DNA of 64,000 bases from Rutidosis leptorrhynchoides (Eukaryota > Streptophyta > Magnoliopsida > Asterales > Asteraceae), in NCBI RefSeq assembly GCF_046630445.1, contig NC_092341.1, forward strand, positions 8,062,001-8,126,000, read 5' to 3'. The number at the start of each line of letters is the position of its first letter. Position 1 is the first letter of the stretch. Under the pieces are notes generated by a model. The model searched no databases, was not told where the DNA came from, and saw nothing but the letters and a program-made list of their open reading frames with translations. A program made the position numbers and the translations under genes. Shown here in pieces: positions 8,637 through 20,535 of this stretch.

Positions 8637-11600
8637 TTTAGCAAGTTGGATAGATTCTTAATAAATGATAATTTTAACATGCTTTGGAATTCTATTTCGG
8701 TGATTGCTTTAGAAAGGGGGAAATCCGACCATTGCCCTATAATTTTAAAAGATGATGAAACGAATTTTGGGCCAAAACCAATAAAAGTATTTGATGAGTG
8801 GCTTGATATAGAAGGTATTGAAGATGTTATAAAAGATGTGTGGTCCGAAGATGGAGGAGGTGGATATTGAAAGGATTGTTGTTTGAGAAATAAATTGAAA
8901 AACGCAAAAATTGCTCTTAAAACTAAAAGTTCTCGAAAGTATGCTAACTTAGATGGTGAGATAGAAGTGTTCAAAAGCGTAGCGACCAATTTGGAATTAA
9001 AAGCGGAGAAAGGTCTTATAAATGATACCGAAAGAAAATAATGGTTAGATGTGAGGAAAGAATGGTTACAAAGAGAAAAGGTAAAAGTTAACATATTGAA
9101 ACAAAAGGCCCGTGTACGGTGGATACTAGATGGAGACGAAAATTCTAAGTATTTCCACTCGGTCATCAAAAGAGGATATAACAAAAACAATATTCGTGGT
9201 CTTACCATTAACTGTATTTGGTGTGAAAACCCTATTGATATCAAAGAAGCGGCTTTTAATCATTTTAAATCACGTTTCGAAGAGACTTCGGGCTCAAGAC
9301 CATGCCTATCGGAGCTTAATTACCCTACACTGTCAAGTGATGAGGCCAACAACCTAGAAGTTCCAGTTAATGACGATGAAATTTTTGAGGCCATTAACGA
9401 CTGTGGTAGTTCGAAAGCCCCCGGACCAGATGGATTTAATTTGAGGTTTTTAAAAAAATATTGGGATATAATCAAAGATGATGTTGTGAATGCTATATCA
9501 TGGTTCTTAGATAAAGGTGAATTTTCAAAGGGGTGTAATGCCTCTTTTGTCACTTTAATAACGAAGAAAAATGATCCCATTACTCTTAGTGATTATCGTC
9601 CCATAAGTCTCATCGGAAGTTTCTACAAGATTGTGGCAAAAATACTTTCAAATCGTTTAAGAAAAGTTATCCCAAGAATCATTGGTTCGGAACAAAGCGC
9701 CTTTCTAAAAGAAAGATACATTCTTGATGGTGTTCTTGTTGCGAATGAATCTGTTGTATTTCTGAAAAATAAAAATAAAAAGGGTCTCATTTTCAAAGTC
9801 GACTTCGAGAAAGCATTTGATAGTATAAATTGGGACTTTTTGATGGAAGTTATGTTGAGTATGGGGTTTGGTGTCAAATGGTGCAAGTGGATCCTCACTT
9901 GTCTAAAATCAGCTACTATCTCCATTCTTATCAACGGATCTCCTACTCGGGAATTTTCAATGGGTAGAGGTGTTAGACAAGGAGACCCACTTTCCCCATT
10001 CTTATTCATCATCGCCGCGGAAGGTCTTAATATTCTCACTAAAGCTGCGATAGACCGTGGCCTCTTTAATGGTGTTGAAATTGGTAGTGATAAAATTGTG
10101 GTGTCCCATCTTCAATATGCGGATGACACAATTTTCTTTGGTGATTGGTCCAAGAATAATGCTCGAAATCTCATAAACATCCATAAGTGTTTCGAACTTG
10201 CTTCGGGCCTAAAGGTTAATTATCATAAAAGTTGCTTGTATGGTGTGGGGGTTAACTCGAATGAAATCGAATACTTAGCAAATCGAATGGGTTGTAAAGC
10301 CGGAAATTTTCCGTTTATTTATCTCGGACTCCCGATAGGTGCTAAGATGAAAAAAGTAAGTGATTGGGATCCGGTGATTACTAAATTCAAAAAGAGGCTC
10401 TCGGAGTGGAAAATGCGTACGTTGTCCTTTGGGGGTAAATTAGTGCTTCTAAAATCAGTTCTTAATAGCCTTCCGTTGTATTATTTCGCGATTTTTCAGG
10501 CCCCGACTTGTGTGCTAAAGCTTCTCAAAAGTGTGAGACGTGTCTTCTTTTGGGGTGGGGATCATAGTAGTTTAGGGAATAAAATGTCGTGGGTGAAATG
10601 GGCTCATACGTGTATGCCTTACGGGAAAGGGGGTCTTAACATTGGCTCCTTAAAAGCCAAAAATCTTGCTCTGATAGGAAAGTGGTGGTGGAGGCTTAAA
10701 ACCGAAACCAATAGTCTATGGACTAAAATCATTACAAGTGTTTATGGAATTGACGGTGGTTTGAGTCCGGGGGTCGGGCTTGCTCGCTCCTCGGCCTCAA
10801 GTGTGTGGTCTAATATAATTCTTGCAGGTAGAGACATTGACGCTTCAAACGTGGCTTTTACCAACTCTTTCAACAAACCGATTGGCGATGGAAGGAATAC
10901 ATTATTTTGGAAAGATATTTGGTGCGGCTCTTCATGCTTCAAAGATCTTTTTCCAAGACTTTTCCGACTAGATGTAAATGAAAATGCTTCTGTCCGGGAT
11001 CGAATATGTTCTTCCTCAACTGTCGATAATGCTGCTGTAAATGAGCCTGACGTCTCTGTTCTAGCTACTGCTTTTCATGATGGTTCTGGTTCGGTTGTAG
11101 CTGCTGCTGATTCTCACATTCATTCTCCAACAATTGATGCTCCAGTTGATGTTTTTGCGGCTGTTTCAGCAGACAACAATGCTACTGTGGCTGATCTTCA
11201 TGCTAACATAAATGTTTTTGCAGGTCATGACATTTTGGATCCTCATGTGCATAGGAATGTTTCATTATCTTCTTCGCGATCTATTGGCCAATCGGTTGTT
11301 TTCCTTTGGGACTGGTTTCGGGATCCTTCCGGAAGAACGAAGGACGAACTGGTTGAAATTGAAAATTTGCTAAAACCCATTAACATTGATTTCGAGTCAA
11401 GTGGAAATACTAAATGGTGTCTCGCTAATGATGGTTCGTTTACGGTTAAAAAATTATCCTCGTTGCTTGATGTTCATATCCTCGGGCCAAACACTACTCC
11501 TATTTGCCCGACAATGAAAAACAATCTAGTCCCAAAAAAACTAGAGATCTTTGTTTGGCGGGCTCTTAGGGGTAGAATCTCGGTTAGAACTGAGCTTGAC

Positions 11601-12020
11601 AAGTGAGGGATCGATCTTCATAGTGTGCGTTGTCCAGTTTGTGATGATGATCTAGAATCGGTGGAACATTTTCTTTTCAAGTGCAAGATGTCGTCTGATG
11701 TGTGGAATCATATTTTCAAGTGGTGGAATTTTGGTCCGTGCTCGTTCTCATCTATAAATGAAATGCCCCGGGGTGTCTCATCTAACAATTCGAGTGCTCT
11801 GGGGAAAAAAATTTGGCAAGCGGTTGAGTGGGTTTGCGTTTATCTCTTTTGGAATAGCCGAAATTCAAAGGCGTTTAAAAATATTAGTTCATGTGCTTCG
11901 ATGTTGGCTAGTGAAATCCAAGTAAAATGTTTCGAATGGATCTCGGCTAGACTCAATGGGAGACATATCGATTGGTGCATTTGGCTCGCTAATCCTTCTT
12001 CGTTCCTTAATTTGTTGTAA
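8637..12020 (+). pseudogene. LINE ORF2: endonuclease end, reverse transcriptase, zf-RVT
   Basis: One frame runs from the TSD to the stop at 12018-12020, interrupted by nonsense codons at 8868-8870 (TGA), 9039-9041 (TAA) and 11604-11606 (TGA). In order: endonuclease end with the SDHCPI motif; reverse transcriptase with APGPDGFN (about 9419), DFEKAFDSINWDFL (about 9802), RQGDPLSPFLF (about 9976) and the catalytic YADD (about 10119); thumb and linker; then a plant zf-RVT region (FVWRALRGRIS, then CPVCDDDLESVEHFLFKC after the third stop). About 95 residues at 10985-11285, rich in Ala/Val/Asp/Ser, separate the linker from the WDWFRDPSGR motif and look inserted. The copy cannot make a full protein, but the RT block itself is open for 851 codons. 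Confidence 0.92.
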
Positions 12021-12175
12021 TAATGGGGGTTCTCTTCATAACATTTTCCTTTTTGTCGTGATGTTGGCTTTTAGTCTGCGTTTGGTTTTTTCGTGTTGTT
12101 GGCTTTTTGCCATCCTTGTACTCTTGTTGCTCGTTTCGTATTTATGAAAGTCTCTTGCTTTCAAAAAAAAAAAAA
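12021..12175 (+). other. LINE 3' UTR and poly(A) tail
   Basis: T-rich 3' UTR following the ORF2 stop and ending in A13 at 12163-12175, the retrotransposed tail. Confidence 0.85.
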
Positions 12176-12929
12176 CTATTAATGGGCTTTATATTTGTTT
12201 AACTGAATGATAGTTCGTTAATTTAATATAAAGATTTAAAATTGGACGTAATTATAAATAACCACATACACTTGATCGGACACGATGGACGGGATATTTA
12301 TAAGTACTAATAATCGTTCATTTAACCGGACACGGGAATGGATTAATAGTCAATGGACTCATTAAAATAGGGGTGGATTACATGCAAGGACACTTGGTGT
12401 AATTGATAATAAAGTATTAAAACCTTATTACAGTTTAAGTCCCCAATTAGTTGGAATATTTGACTTCGGATATAAGGATAATTTGACGAGGACACTCGCA
12501 CTTTATATTTATGACTGATGGACTGTTATGGACAAAAATCAGATGGACATATCGAATAATCCAGGACAAAGGACAATTAACCCATGGTAATAAATTAAAA
12601 TCAACACGTCAAACATCATGATTACGGAAGTTTAAATAAGCATAATTCCTTTATTTTATATCTCGTCGCACTTTTATTTACTGTCATTTTATTTATCGCA
12701 CTTTTAATTATCGTACTTTTTAATTATCGCAACTTTTATTTACTATCATTTTATTTATCACACTTTTAATTATCGCAATTTTATTATCATCATTTACTTT
12801 ACGCTTTAAATTAAGTTATATTTATTTTTAATATTTTACATTAGGTTTTAATTGTGACTTAAGACATAAAATCGACAAACCGGTCATTAAACGGTAAAAA
12901 CCCCCTTTATAATAATAATAATAATACTA

Positions 12930-12994
<65 letters not shown>

Positions 12995-13200
12995 TAAAAA
13001 TATAGCGTTAAACTTGGCTAGCTCCCTGTGGAACGAACCGGACTTACTAAAAACTACACTACTTTACGATTATGTACACTGCCTATAAAGTGTTGTAGCA
13101 AGGTTTAGGTATATCCACTCTATAAATAAATAAATAACTTGTGTAAAATTGTATCGTATTTAATAGTATTTCGCAACAAAAATATAACTATTTTGTACCC
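12176..13200. repeat. Remnant of an LTR-like repeat
   Basis: No gene. AT-rich sequence with short internal repeats of the type ATCGCACTTTTAATTATCG (about 12660-12800), a TA microsatellite and a segment (about 13010-13200) that resembles LTR or leader sequence of plant Ty3 elements. Boundaries, partner LTR and TSD were not found. The LINE appears to have inserted into it. Confidence 0.4.
12932..12991. repeat. (TA)n microsatellite
   Basis: About 60 bp of uninterrupted TA dinucleotides, preceded by a short AAT repeat. Confidence 0.97.
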
Positions 13201-13652
13201 CCTGCTTTAACATCATCACCCCAAAATCTTGGTCAAAACGACAACAAGGGAAAAAAGGGGGGAAAAACCAAAACACCCCCCAAAAAATGTTCCAACTTAC
13301 ACCCAAACCCTCGCATAAATTGTAAAGTCAATATTTTAATTAAAAAACTTCAACAAACTCCATCCATATTTTCAACGGGACATATGTTTCCGCTCGCCTC
13401 ACGTTACATTTTTTCGAACCCACCGTTCAACTCAAAAAATCTAACGAACACAACGGGACTAACTATACGCGAAACGGACACTTCTAAAAAAATGCTAAAT
13501 ACCTCAGACTATATTCAATACATACATACACCTCTAATAAACTACCCAAACTAACTACATCATATCGATATTTCTGTTTCCATTTTTTTACGCAATCTTC
13601 GTGGCGTTAAAAACACATAGGCCATTATGTAGACTAGGTACTAACTACATGT
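13201..13652. other. Intergenic, no gene seen
   Basis: AT-rich sequence without recognisable coding or repeat structure, ending at the MULE target site. Confidence 0.5.
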
Positions 13653-13661
13653 ATCTAAAAA

Positions 13662-13849
13662 GAGAAAATTGCGCGGATAGTCCGTGTGGTTTGTATCAGC
13701 CAGCATGGATAGAAAAAGTTGCTGTTTTGAGTGTGGATAATCCTTGTGACTTAAAAGTGGAGCAAGAATAGTCTAGTTCACTAACACTGTTAACTTTTTC
13801 CGTTAAAACTGAATCATGTGTCAAGCATGTGAGGGTATTTTCGTCATTT
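13662..13849 (+). repeat. MULE left terminal inverted repeat
   Basis: 188 bp matching the reverse complement of 15163-15350 with about 10-15 percent mismatches by eye. Strongest identity is in the outer 120 bp. Confidence 0.92.
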
Positions 13850-15162
13850 ATCCTTCTTATCAACTAGTTGTTCTTATCTAAATTAAATAAAATTTCCAAT
13901 AATAATATAAAAAAATAAAGAAATGCATTTCAATAGCATTTAGCATTTAGCATTACTTGTTTATTTTTTTTTTTCACCCTTTCTTTGCTTCGCGACTTCT
14001 TTTTCTTCATCTACAGAGAAAACATGAAGATTCCAAAGTTGCTAAATTTATAGTACCTTACCAACATACACATTCATAAATAAAGATTAAGTATATAAAT
14101 ATAGACATAACTATACTCTCCTTTTACATTTCTTTTTTATCTATGAAATTTTTTTATCTTCAACCTTTTTACTTTAACCTTCATCTCTTCAATAATAAAC
14201 CCTAATTTTATTTAAACATAATCATCTTCATATTCATCATCCAAAATAATAACCCCAAATTTTGAAAAGATAAAACTAAAAACAAAATCAATAAACAAAA
14301 CTACAAATATATGATAAATCAAAGAAAAAAATAAAGACAAAAAAAAAGTCACGATTAGTTATAACAAGTGATCTGAATCTCATTGCCTCTCATCATCAAC
14401 CATCTCCATCTGAGCCTTTAACTCACCCTCTTGAACCAAAAATCGAGATCTGTAATTCAATCCACCATTCAACCGAATCTGTCAGGTTTCAAACATCCGA
14501 TTCTGTTCTTGAGTTCAATAAAAACCAAAATCAATAAAAAATAAAATTAACAATTGAAATTGATCACAATAGTTTCCTGATGTACCGTTTAACCACTTTC
14601 GTGAAGAAGCAAGAACCAAAATATCAACAAAATACGGAATCAAGTGAAGGAAAGTGGCGTTATTTTCATATGAATTCACAATCCAAAAACGATTTCAGAT
14701 CTGAGAATTTGACCGAATGAGCTTGAGGTTTGACTTCAGATATGAGAATTTTGAAGTGATTCTCTATTCGATTTGAGGCTTCAGGTAGTTCGAATAGGTG
14801 ATTGGAAATCAGATTTGACATCGATTAGAGTTTTGAGCAACCGAACTAATCCAGAGACCAAAACCAATTGATATTTTGGTATTCCAGCTTGAACTCCAGA
14901 TCTGAGATGATAAAAACGAATTGTAACTTTTAAATCTGAAATCTTATGTTGTTTTTGAGAACTAGAAATTAGAGAAATGATTTTTGGTGAAGGAGTAATG
15001 AAGATGAACGATAATATGGTGATGATTTCAGATTTGGATTTTGATATTTTTATATTGTTATTGTTATTTTTGTTTTGTTTTATGAAAATGGATAGAATAT
15101 GATATATGATATGATAGATTCAGTGAGGTGGATATTCTAATGATATAGAATATAATATTAGG

Positions 15163-15350
15163 TCAAATGACAAAAATGTCATCACATGCTTATCACATGA
15201 CTAACTTTACGGAAAAAGTTAACAGTGTTAGTGAACTGGGCTATCCCTACACCACTTTTAAGTCACAAGGACTATCCACACTCAAAACAACAACTTTGTC
15301 TATCCATGCTGGCTGGTACAAACCACAGGGACTATCCGCGCAATTTTCTC
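15163..15350 (-). repeat. MULE right terminal inverted repeat
   Basis: Partner of 13662-13849. A 93-codon open frame beginning at 15167 is just translated repeat plus flank. Confidence 0.92.
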
Positions 15351-15401
15351 ATCTAAAAACATCCATACCAAAAGGTTTTTACTTCTATAAACCCAAAGGC
15401 A

Positions 15402-15431
15402 CCGCGGCATCGCGCGGACCCATTTTACTAG
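15402..15431 (+). mobile_element. Helitron-like 3' terminus
   Basis: A GC hairpin CCGCG...CGCGG (15402-15417), ten bases, then CTAG at 15428-15431 followed by T. This matches the known Helitron 3' end (hairpin about 10 bp before CTRR, insertion before T). The 5' TC end was not located. The MULE sits only 51 bp upstream of the hairpin, so it probably inserted into this Helitron. Confidence 0.55.
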
Positions 15432-16179
15432 TTAAAACTAATATCTAAAACTTAAATTTTTATATAATCAAACATTATATATTTAACATATATATTTATA
15501 AAATGTTTGTATGTAGCTAGAATATATATTATATGTTCATATATATTAGAAAATATAGAATTATATTTAAAAAGTCAACGTTGGTCAACAATCGAGTTCT
15601 CCCCGAGTTGCCGAGAACTCCTCAAAAATGCCCGACCGAGTTCTCCCCGATTTCCGAGTTCTTCAACCTTGACTAAAAACATATAAAATTATAGATATAC
15701 ATAAAATATTATTTTTAATGATCAATTTTAAAACAACTTTTTAGGGACTCATGTTTGGTGTTTTATCGATTATTTGTCAATGGAAGTTAAAATGATTTCA
15801 ACGAACGAGCTCATAATTTATGTGTTGTTATTCAATATTAATGTTTTCGATACAAAAATTATCAATAATAAATAACTTTGTATTGTAATTGTATTATAAA
15901 TTGGATAAGTATCAATATAATATTATCAACTACTAATTTACATCAACCAAAAGAAGTGATAATGTTTCCGTGAATCATGATAGTAGCTTAAGCAATTTAA
16001 GCCTAAACTAGTTCTACATCCACTTGTACAACAAAAAGTTTGAGGATTTTTCATCTTGATTTTTTTTTTTTAATATTCAAATAGAAAGAATAAAGTAACA
16101 TAGAATATGTTAAATATTATACAAATACGGATTATCTAATACATATACATACTTAATATGAATTTATCATATATAATAA
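15432..16179. other. Intergenic, no gene seen
   Basis: Very AT-rich with TATATA-type tracts. A short run around 15595-15665 repeats CGAGTTCTCCCCGA-like phrases three times. No coding signal. Confidence 0.5.
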
Positions 16180-16189
16180 TGAAAATATG

Positions 16190-16560
16190 AAGTATTATGA
16201 ATCTAATACGCCCTTTGATTTCATTCTCATCATGGCAAGAATGGCAAGAAGTTCTTAGTTGGATTGACTCGGGTTTTTCCACGCAAGATTCAAAGGATCG
16301 TATGTTATCGATTGTTGTGGCGATTCATTGGTTGATTTGGAGGTTCCGTAGTTTTTGTTTATTCAATGATAAAACTGTGAGAAATTGTAATTTAGTTGAT
16401 TTAGTAAAGTATTTTTCCTTTTATTGGCTCCGTTATAGGGCGAAAACGTAGTTTAAATTGGAATACTTGGGTTGTTTATCCGTTGTAATGCCTTTTTAGC
16501 TTTTTGCTAAGGGGCCGTTTTGATTTTTAATATAAATTTTGCCGTTCCAAAAAAAAATAG
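16190..16560 (+). mobile_element. 5'-truncated LINE insertion with TSD
   Basis: About 370 bp flanked by the 10-bp TSD TGAAAATATG (16180-16189 and 16561-16570). It encodes the last residues of a plant LINE ORF2 (IHWLIWRFRSFCLFND and on, up to the stop at 16449-16451), followed by a T-rich 3' UTR and an A-rich tail at about 16549-16557. It belongs to a different LINE subfamily from the one at the left edge, judging by its 3' UTR. Confidence 0.85.
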
Positions 16561-16570
16561 TGAAAATATG

Positions 16571-17510
16571 TTAGATATTTTTGAATGGTCGCGGAGAATG
16601 ATGATGCGTACTATCTTTTGTTGATTAGTTGATTTAGCGTTTGGTAAACAATACCATCACATTGAAGCAACCAATAAAAGTTTATAAGAACACTTGTAGA
16701 TAACTTTACAAACACTTTTATTTATGACATAATATTACACACTTTCTATTTGAAACAATCAAAAGAGTCTTGTTTGTTTCTCTTGAAAACTCAAAAGGCT
16801 GTTTATATAAAAGAATTTGGAGGGAAAAAATTGTGATATGTTCAATTTTAAGGGGAAAAAAAAGAGAGTAATTGGTAAAAATTGTGACATGTTCATTTGT
16901 AAGAAAAAAAGATGAGGAACAAGATTGTTAACTAAAACTGTTAAATACGTAATTTAAGGATTAACTTAGCAAATGTGAAGATAGAAAACATTTTAATAAT
17001 TGTGTCACATTAGAAAATTTAAACTTTTACGGAGTATTACTAATTTTTGTTTTAACAATAGTTCGGGATCAACCAGGGATAACTAAACCACTCACGCGTT
17101 CATCTCTCACAGTTGCATAACTCACCCCCAACTGCTACACAGGAGGAAACCCGACCCTATCCGAAGACATGAGTGGTAAAAACACCCCTCTCACACTGCT
17201 CTCGCAATGCGATGTGCGAAAAACACCCTTGGGTGAAATTCAAGGGAAGCATTGATAGATTGAGTTCGAGTCATGGTCACCCGCACTTTGATTACAGCAA
17301 AGCAAAGTGTGATTGATCTTAGAACTTGTTTTAATCATTGGAGATTTAGAACCACTTATCGCTTAATCCTTTTCTTTTATCAAACCAAACCAATCATTTT
17401 ATATAGAAAAAGAGATTTTTAGGTTTTCTTTTTCTTCCATCTTTTTTAATGATAAAATGAAAATAAATAAAATCGAAAAGTGAAAAATTAGCAAATTATC
17501 GTCTATCGTC
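16571..17510. other. Intergenic upstream of the TM9 gene
   Basis: No gene seen. AT-rich except for about 17070-17300, which is more balanced and contains GTTCGAGTC, a match to a pol III B box, but no convincing A box or SINE boundary. Confidence 0.5.
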
Positions 17511-17520
17511 TATAAAAATA
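17511..17520 (+). promoter_or_regulatory. Probable TATA box of the TM9 gene
   Basis: TATAAAAATA about 125 bp upstream of the start codon, followed by a CT-rich stretch typical of plant 5' leaders. Confidence 0.55.
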
Positions 17521-17645
17521 TAACTTCACACGAAACTCCCATTTTCTTCTTCTGGTTCCTTCCTAACCCCTCTGATATATTTTATGATTATATGATCTAA
17601 GATCTCTTTTCAACACTCCGAATTAGCAAAAATTCAAAACTAAAA

Positions 17646-20535
17646 ATGGAGTGTTTGAGATTCAATGGATTCGTGTTCATATCAATCGTCTTCTTCCTCT
17701 TAACGATCTCACCTTCTGAATCGTTCTATCTTCCTGGTGTTGCTCCTCGTGATTTCAATAGAGTACGTTATCTTAATTCTCTTATTCTTCCTTTTCATCG
17801 ACATATATGTACATATATATAGATATAGATGTCGTTGCACACATATAAACACACTTACTATCTGTCGCTAGGATCTACAGCTCTTAATTTGACTTCACTC
17901 TTGTAGCTTTTGCATAGCTTGTGATCGATCTGTATCTATCGATTTTAGATCTAGGGTTTTAGGCTTTAGTCTTATGTTGAATTGTACTTTTTAGTCCACT
18001 TTTTAGTATATAGTTAACTAATTAACTAATTAATTACTAATTGATTAATTGGTTGATATGTAATGGGCAATGTAGTAGCAGTTGATAATTATTGTAATGA
18101 ATTTACCGAATCCCAATGCCTGTTAGTATTTATAATTATCTGTTAGCTGATTTATATAAAGCTTGGTGTTGTATTATGATGAAGTTTATGACTACCTAAT
18201 TGTTTAATTAGGGTGATTCGCTACAAGTCAAAGTCAACAAGCTATCGTCTACGAAGACACAGCTTCCGTATGACTATTATTACTTGAATTACTGTAAGCC
18301 AAAACACATTCAGAACAGTGCTGAGAATTTGGGGGAAGTTTTGCGAGGTGATCGTATTGAGAACTCGGTCTACACTGTGAGTATATATTACGCTCGTCCT
18401 TGATTTGGGTTTTTGTTGTTAAGCGGGATTTGGGGAGCGCTTTATTATGTTTTTGTTAATGATGTTATGATTTCAGTTTAGTATGAGAGAGGAGCTCCCA
18501 TGTAAAGTTGGTTGCAGAGTGAAGCTTGACGCTCAATCTGCAAAGAACTTCAAGGAAAAAATTGATGACGAGTACCGGGTTAACATGTAAGTCTCCTTCT
18601 TTATAATTCGTTTGATAATTTTATAGCTCATAGATTTGTTGATGCTACATTTAAGTATGGATATGATATGGTTTGGTTGTTTGAATCTTGAATATGTGAT
18701 GCAGGATATTGGATAATCTCCCAGTTGCTGTTCTTAGACAAAGACGTGATGGTAGTCAATCAACCACTTACGAACATGGTTTTCGTGTAGGGTTTAAAGG
18801 GAATTATGCTGGGGTGAGATTTGTAAAAAAAGATTTGTAAAAAAAGATTTGTACTTGACCGTTTCATTTGATTTAGAAATGTTCATGAACTTATTCTTTT
18901 ATTTGCAATTACAGAGTAAAGAGGAAAAATATTTCATCAACAATCACTTGAGCTTTAGAGTCATGTATCACAAAGACCTTGAGACTGATTTGGCTCGAAT
19001 TGTCGGATTTGAAGTTACTCCAAACAGGTATTTGGAGTTTAATCTTTGATATGTGACTTGTATCTTATAACTAATTAATATATTAATATTAATTAATATT
19101 TAATTAATTCTCCAAATTTTATTAATAGTATCAATCATGAGTACAAGGATTGGGATGACAAGAACCCTCAATTGACAACGTGCAACCAAAATACCAAAAA
19201 TATAATTCAAGGAAGCACGGTACCACAGGAAGTCGATACCGATAAGGAGGTAGTGTTTACTTACGACGTTACTTTCAAGGTACGACTCAATGTTCTTATA
19301 TCATATTCATGCATCATTATATACATTTTGCACGCGTTATTTCTTTTTGTAATTCAAAAAAAAAAAATGTTGTGCAGGAGAGCGATATTAAATGGGCGTC
19401 ACGTTGGGACACGTATCTTCTTATGAATGACGATCAAATCCACTGGTTTTCAATCATAAACTCACTAATGATTGTCCTTTTCCTTTCGGGAATGGTAGCA
19501 ATGATCATGATGAGAACTTTGTACCGAGACATTGCAAATTATAATCAGTTAGACTCGACAGACGAAGCACAAGAAGAAACTGGATGGAAACTTCTTCATG
19601 GAGATGTTTTTCGGGCCCCATCAAAATCTGGGCTTCTTTCTGTTTATGTTGGAACCGGTGTACAGATTTTAGGCATGACATTAGTAACCATGATATTTGC
19701 ATTACTAGGTTTCTTGTCACCATCTAACCGTGGTGGTCTAATGACGGCTTTGGTTCTTTTGTATGTTTTCATGGGGTTATTCGCGGGTTATTCCTCTGCA
19801 CGATTATACAAAATGTTCAAAGGTACAGAATGGAAAAAGAATACACTTAAAACCGCCTTCATGTTTCCGGGTATTCTCTTTTCGATTTTTTTCGTTCTCA
19901 ACGCGATAATTTGGGGGGAGAAATCGTCTGGTGCAGTACCGTTTGGTACCATGTTCGCTCTTGTATGCCTATGGTTCGGGATATCTGTACCGTTAGTGTT
20001 CGTGGGTAGTTATTTGGGTTTTAAAAAACCCGTGCTTGAAGACCCGGTAAAAACGAATAAAATCCCGAGACAAGTACCAGAACAAGCTTGGTACATGAAG
20101 CCTGTTTTTTCGATCCTAATTGGCGGGATTTTACCTTTTGGGGCGGTATTCATTGAGCTGTTCTTCATTTTGACTTCCATTTGGTTGAACCAGTTCTATT
20201 ACATATTCGGGTTTCTGTTCATCGTGTTTGTGATTTTGATCATCACGTGTGCGGAGATAACTGTAGTGTTGTGTTACTTCCAGTTATGTAGTGAGGATTA
20301 CAATTGGTGGTGGCGCGCTTACCTTACTGCGGGTTCATCAGCAGCGTATCTTTTCCTTTACTCGATATTTTACTTCTTCACTAAGTTGGAAATTACAAAG
20401 CTGGTTTCGGGTATCTTGTACTTTGGGTACATGTCGATTGCTTCGTACACGTTCTTTGTGTTGACGGGTACAATCGGGTTTTATGCGTGCTTATGGTTTG
20501 TAAGGAAGATCTACTCATCTGTTAAGATAGATTGA
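17646..20535 (+). CDS. TM9SF: Transmembrane 9 superfamily protein (nonaspanin), seven exons
   Basis: Seven exons with GT/AG junctions that keep frame: 17646-17762, 18212-18376, 18477-18586, 18705-18813, 18915-19027, 19129-19279, 19378-20535. Together they encode 640 residues, the usual length of plant TMN/EMP proteins. The start gives a signal peptide (residues 1-26) followed by the family motif [12 protein letters not shown]; the lumenal part has [13 protein letters not shown]. The last exon carries the first transmembrane segment ([18 protein letters not shown]) and eight more to the C-terminus, which ends KID. A C-terminal KXD/E signal is known in plant TM9 proteins to bind COPI and hold them in the Golgi, so a Golgi/endosomal multispanning protein is expected. 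It appears intact. Intron 4 begins with a small triplication of GATTTGTAAAAAAA. The subgroup (TMN6-10-like by motif impression) is uncertain. Confidence 0.95.

Larger units (their letters stand above)
1..12175 (+). mobile_element. L1-like LINE, 5' end outside window, split by a nested LTR element
   Basis: A non-LTR retrotransposon. Its ORF2 reads from the window edge to 146 and resumes at 8637 after an inserted LTR element. The TSD TTTAG (142-146 and 8637-8641) lets the endonuclease frame run straight across once the insertion is removed. It ends with a 3' UTR and an A13 tail at 12163-12175. ORF1 and the endonuclease N-terminus would lie upstream of the window. Apart from the insertion, the frame is broken only by three nonsense codons, so the copy is not very old. 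The TSD of the LINE itself cannot be tested because its 5' end is missing. Confidence 0.93.
13662..15350. mobile_element. Non-autonomous Mutator-like element (MULE)
   Basis: A 1,689-bp element with terminal inverted repeats of about 188 bp (13662-13849 and 15163-15350), both starting GAGAAAATTGCGCGGATAG. It is flanked by the perfect 9-bp TSD ATCTAAAAA (13653-13661 and 15351-15359). Long inverted repeats plus a 9-bp duplication are diagnostic of Mutator-like elements. The interior (13850-15162) is AT-rich and encodes no transposase; it has leader-like, CT-rich stretches but no exon I could identify as captured. Confidence 0.93.

Noticed and set aside
15167-15448. 93-codon open frame
   Set aside because: Lies across the MULE inverted repeat and the Helitron-like end.
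17070-17300. Possible tRNA-derived SINE with GTTCGAGTC (B box match)
   Set aside because: No A box at the right distance, no 3' tail and no TSD could be found.
19505-19723. 72-codon minus-strand open frame
   Set aside because: Shadow of the TM9 last exon.
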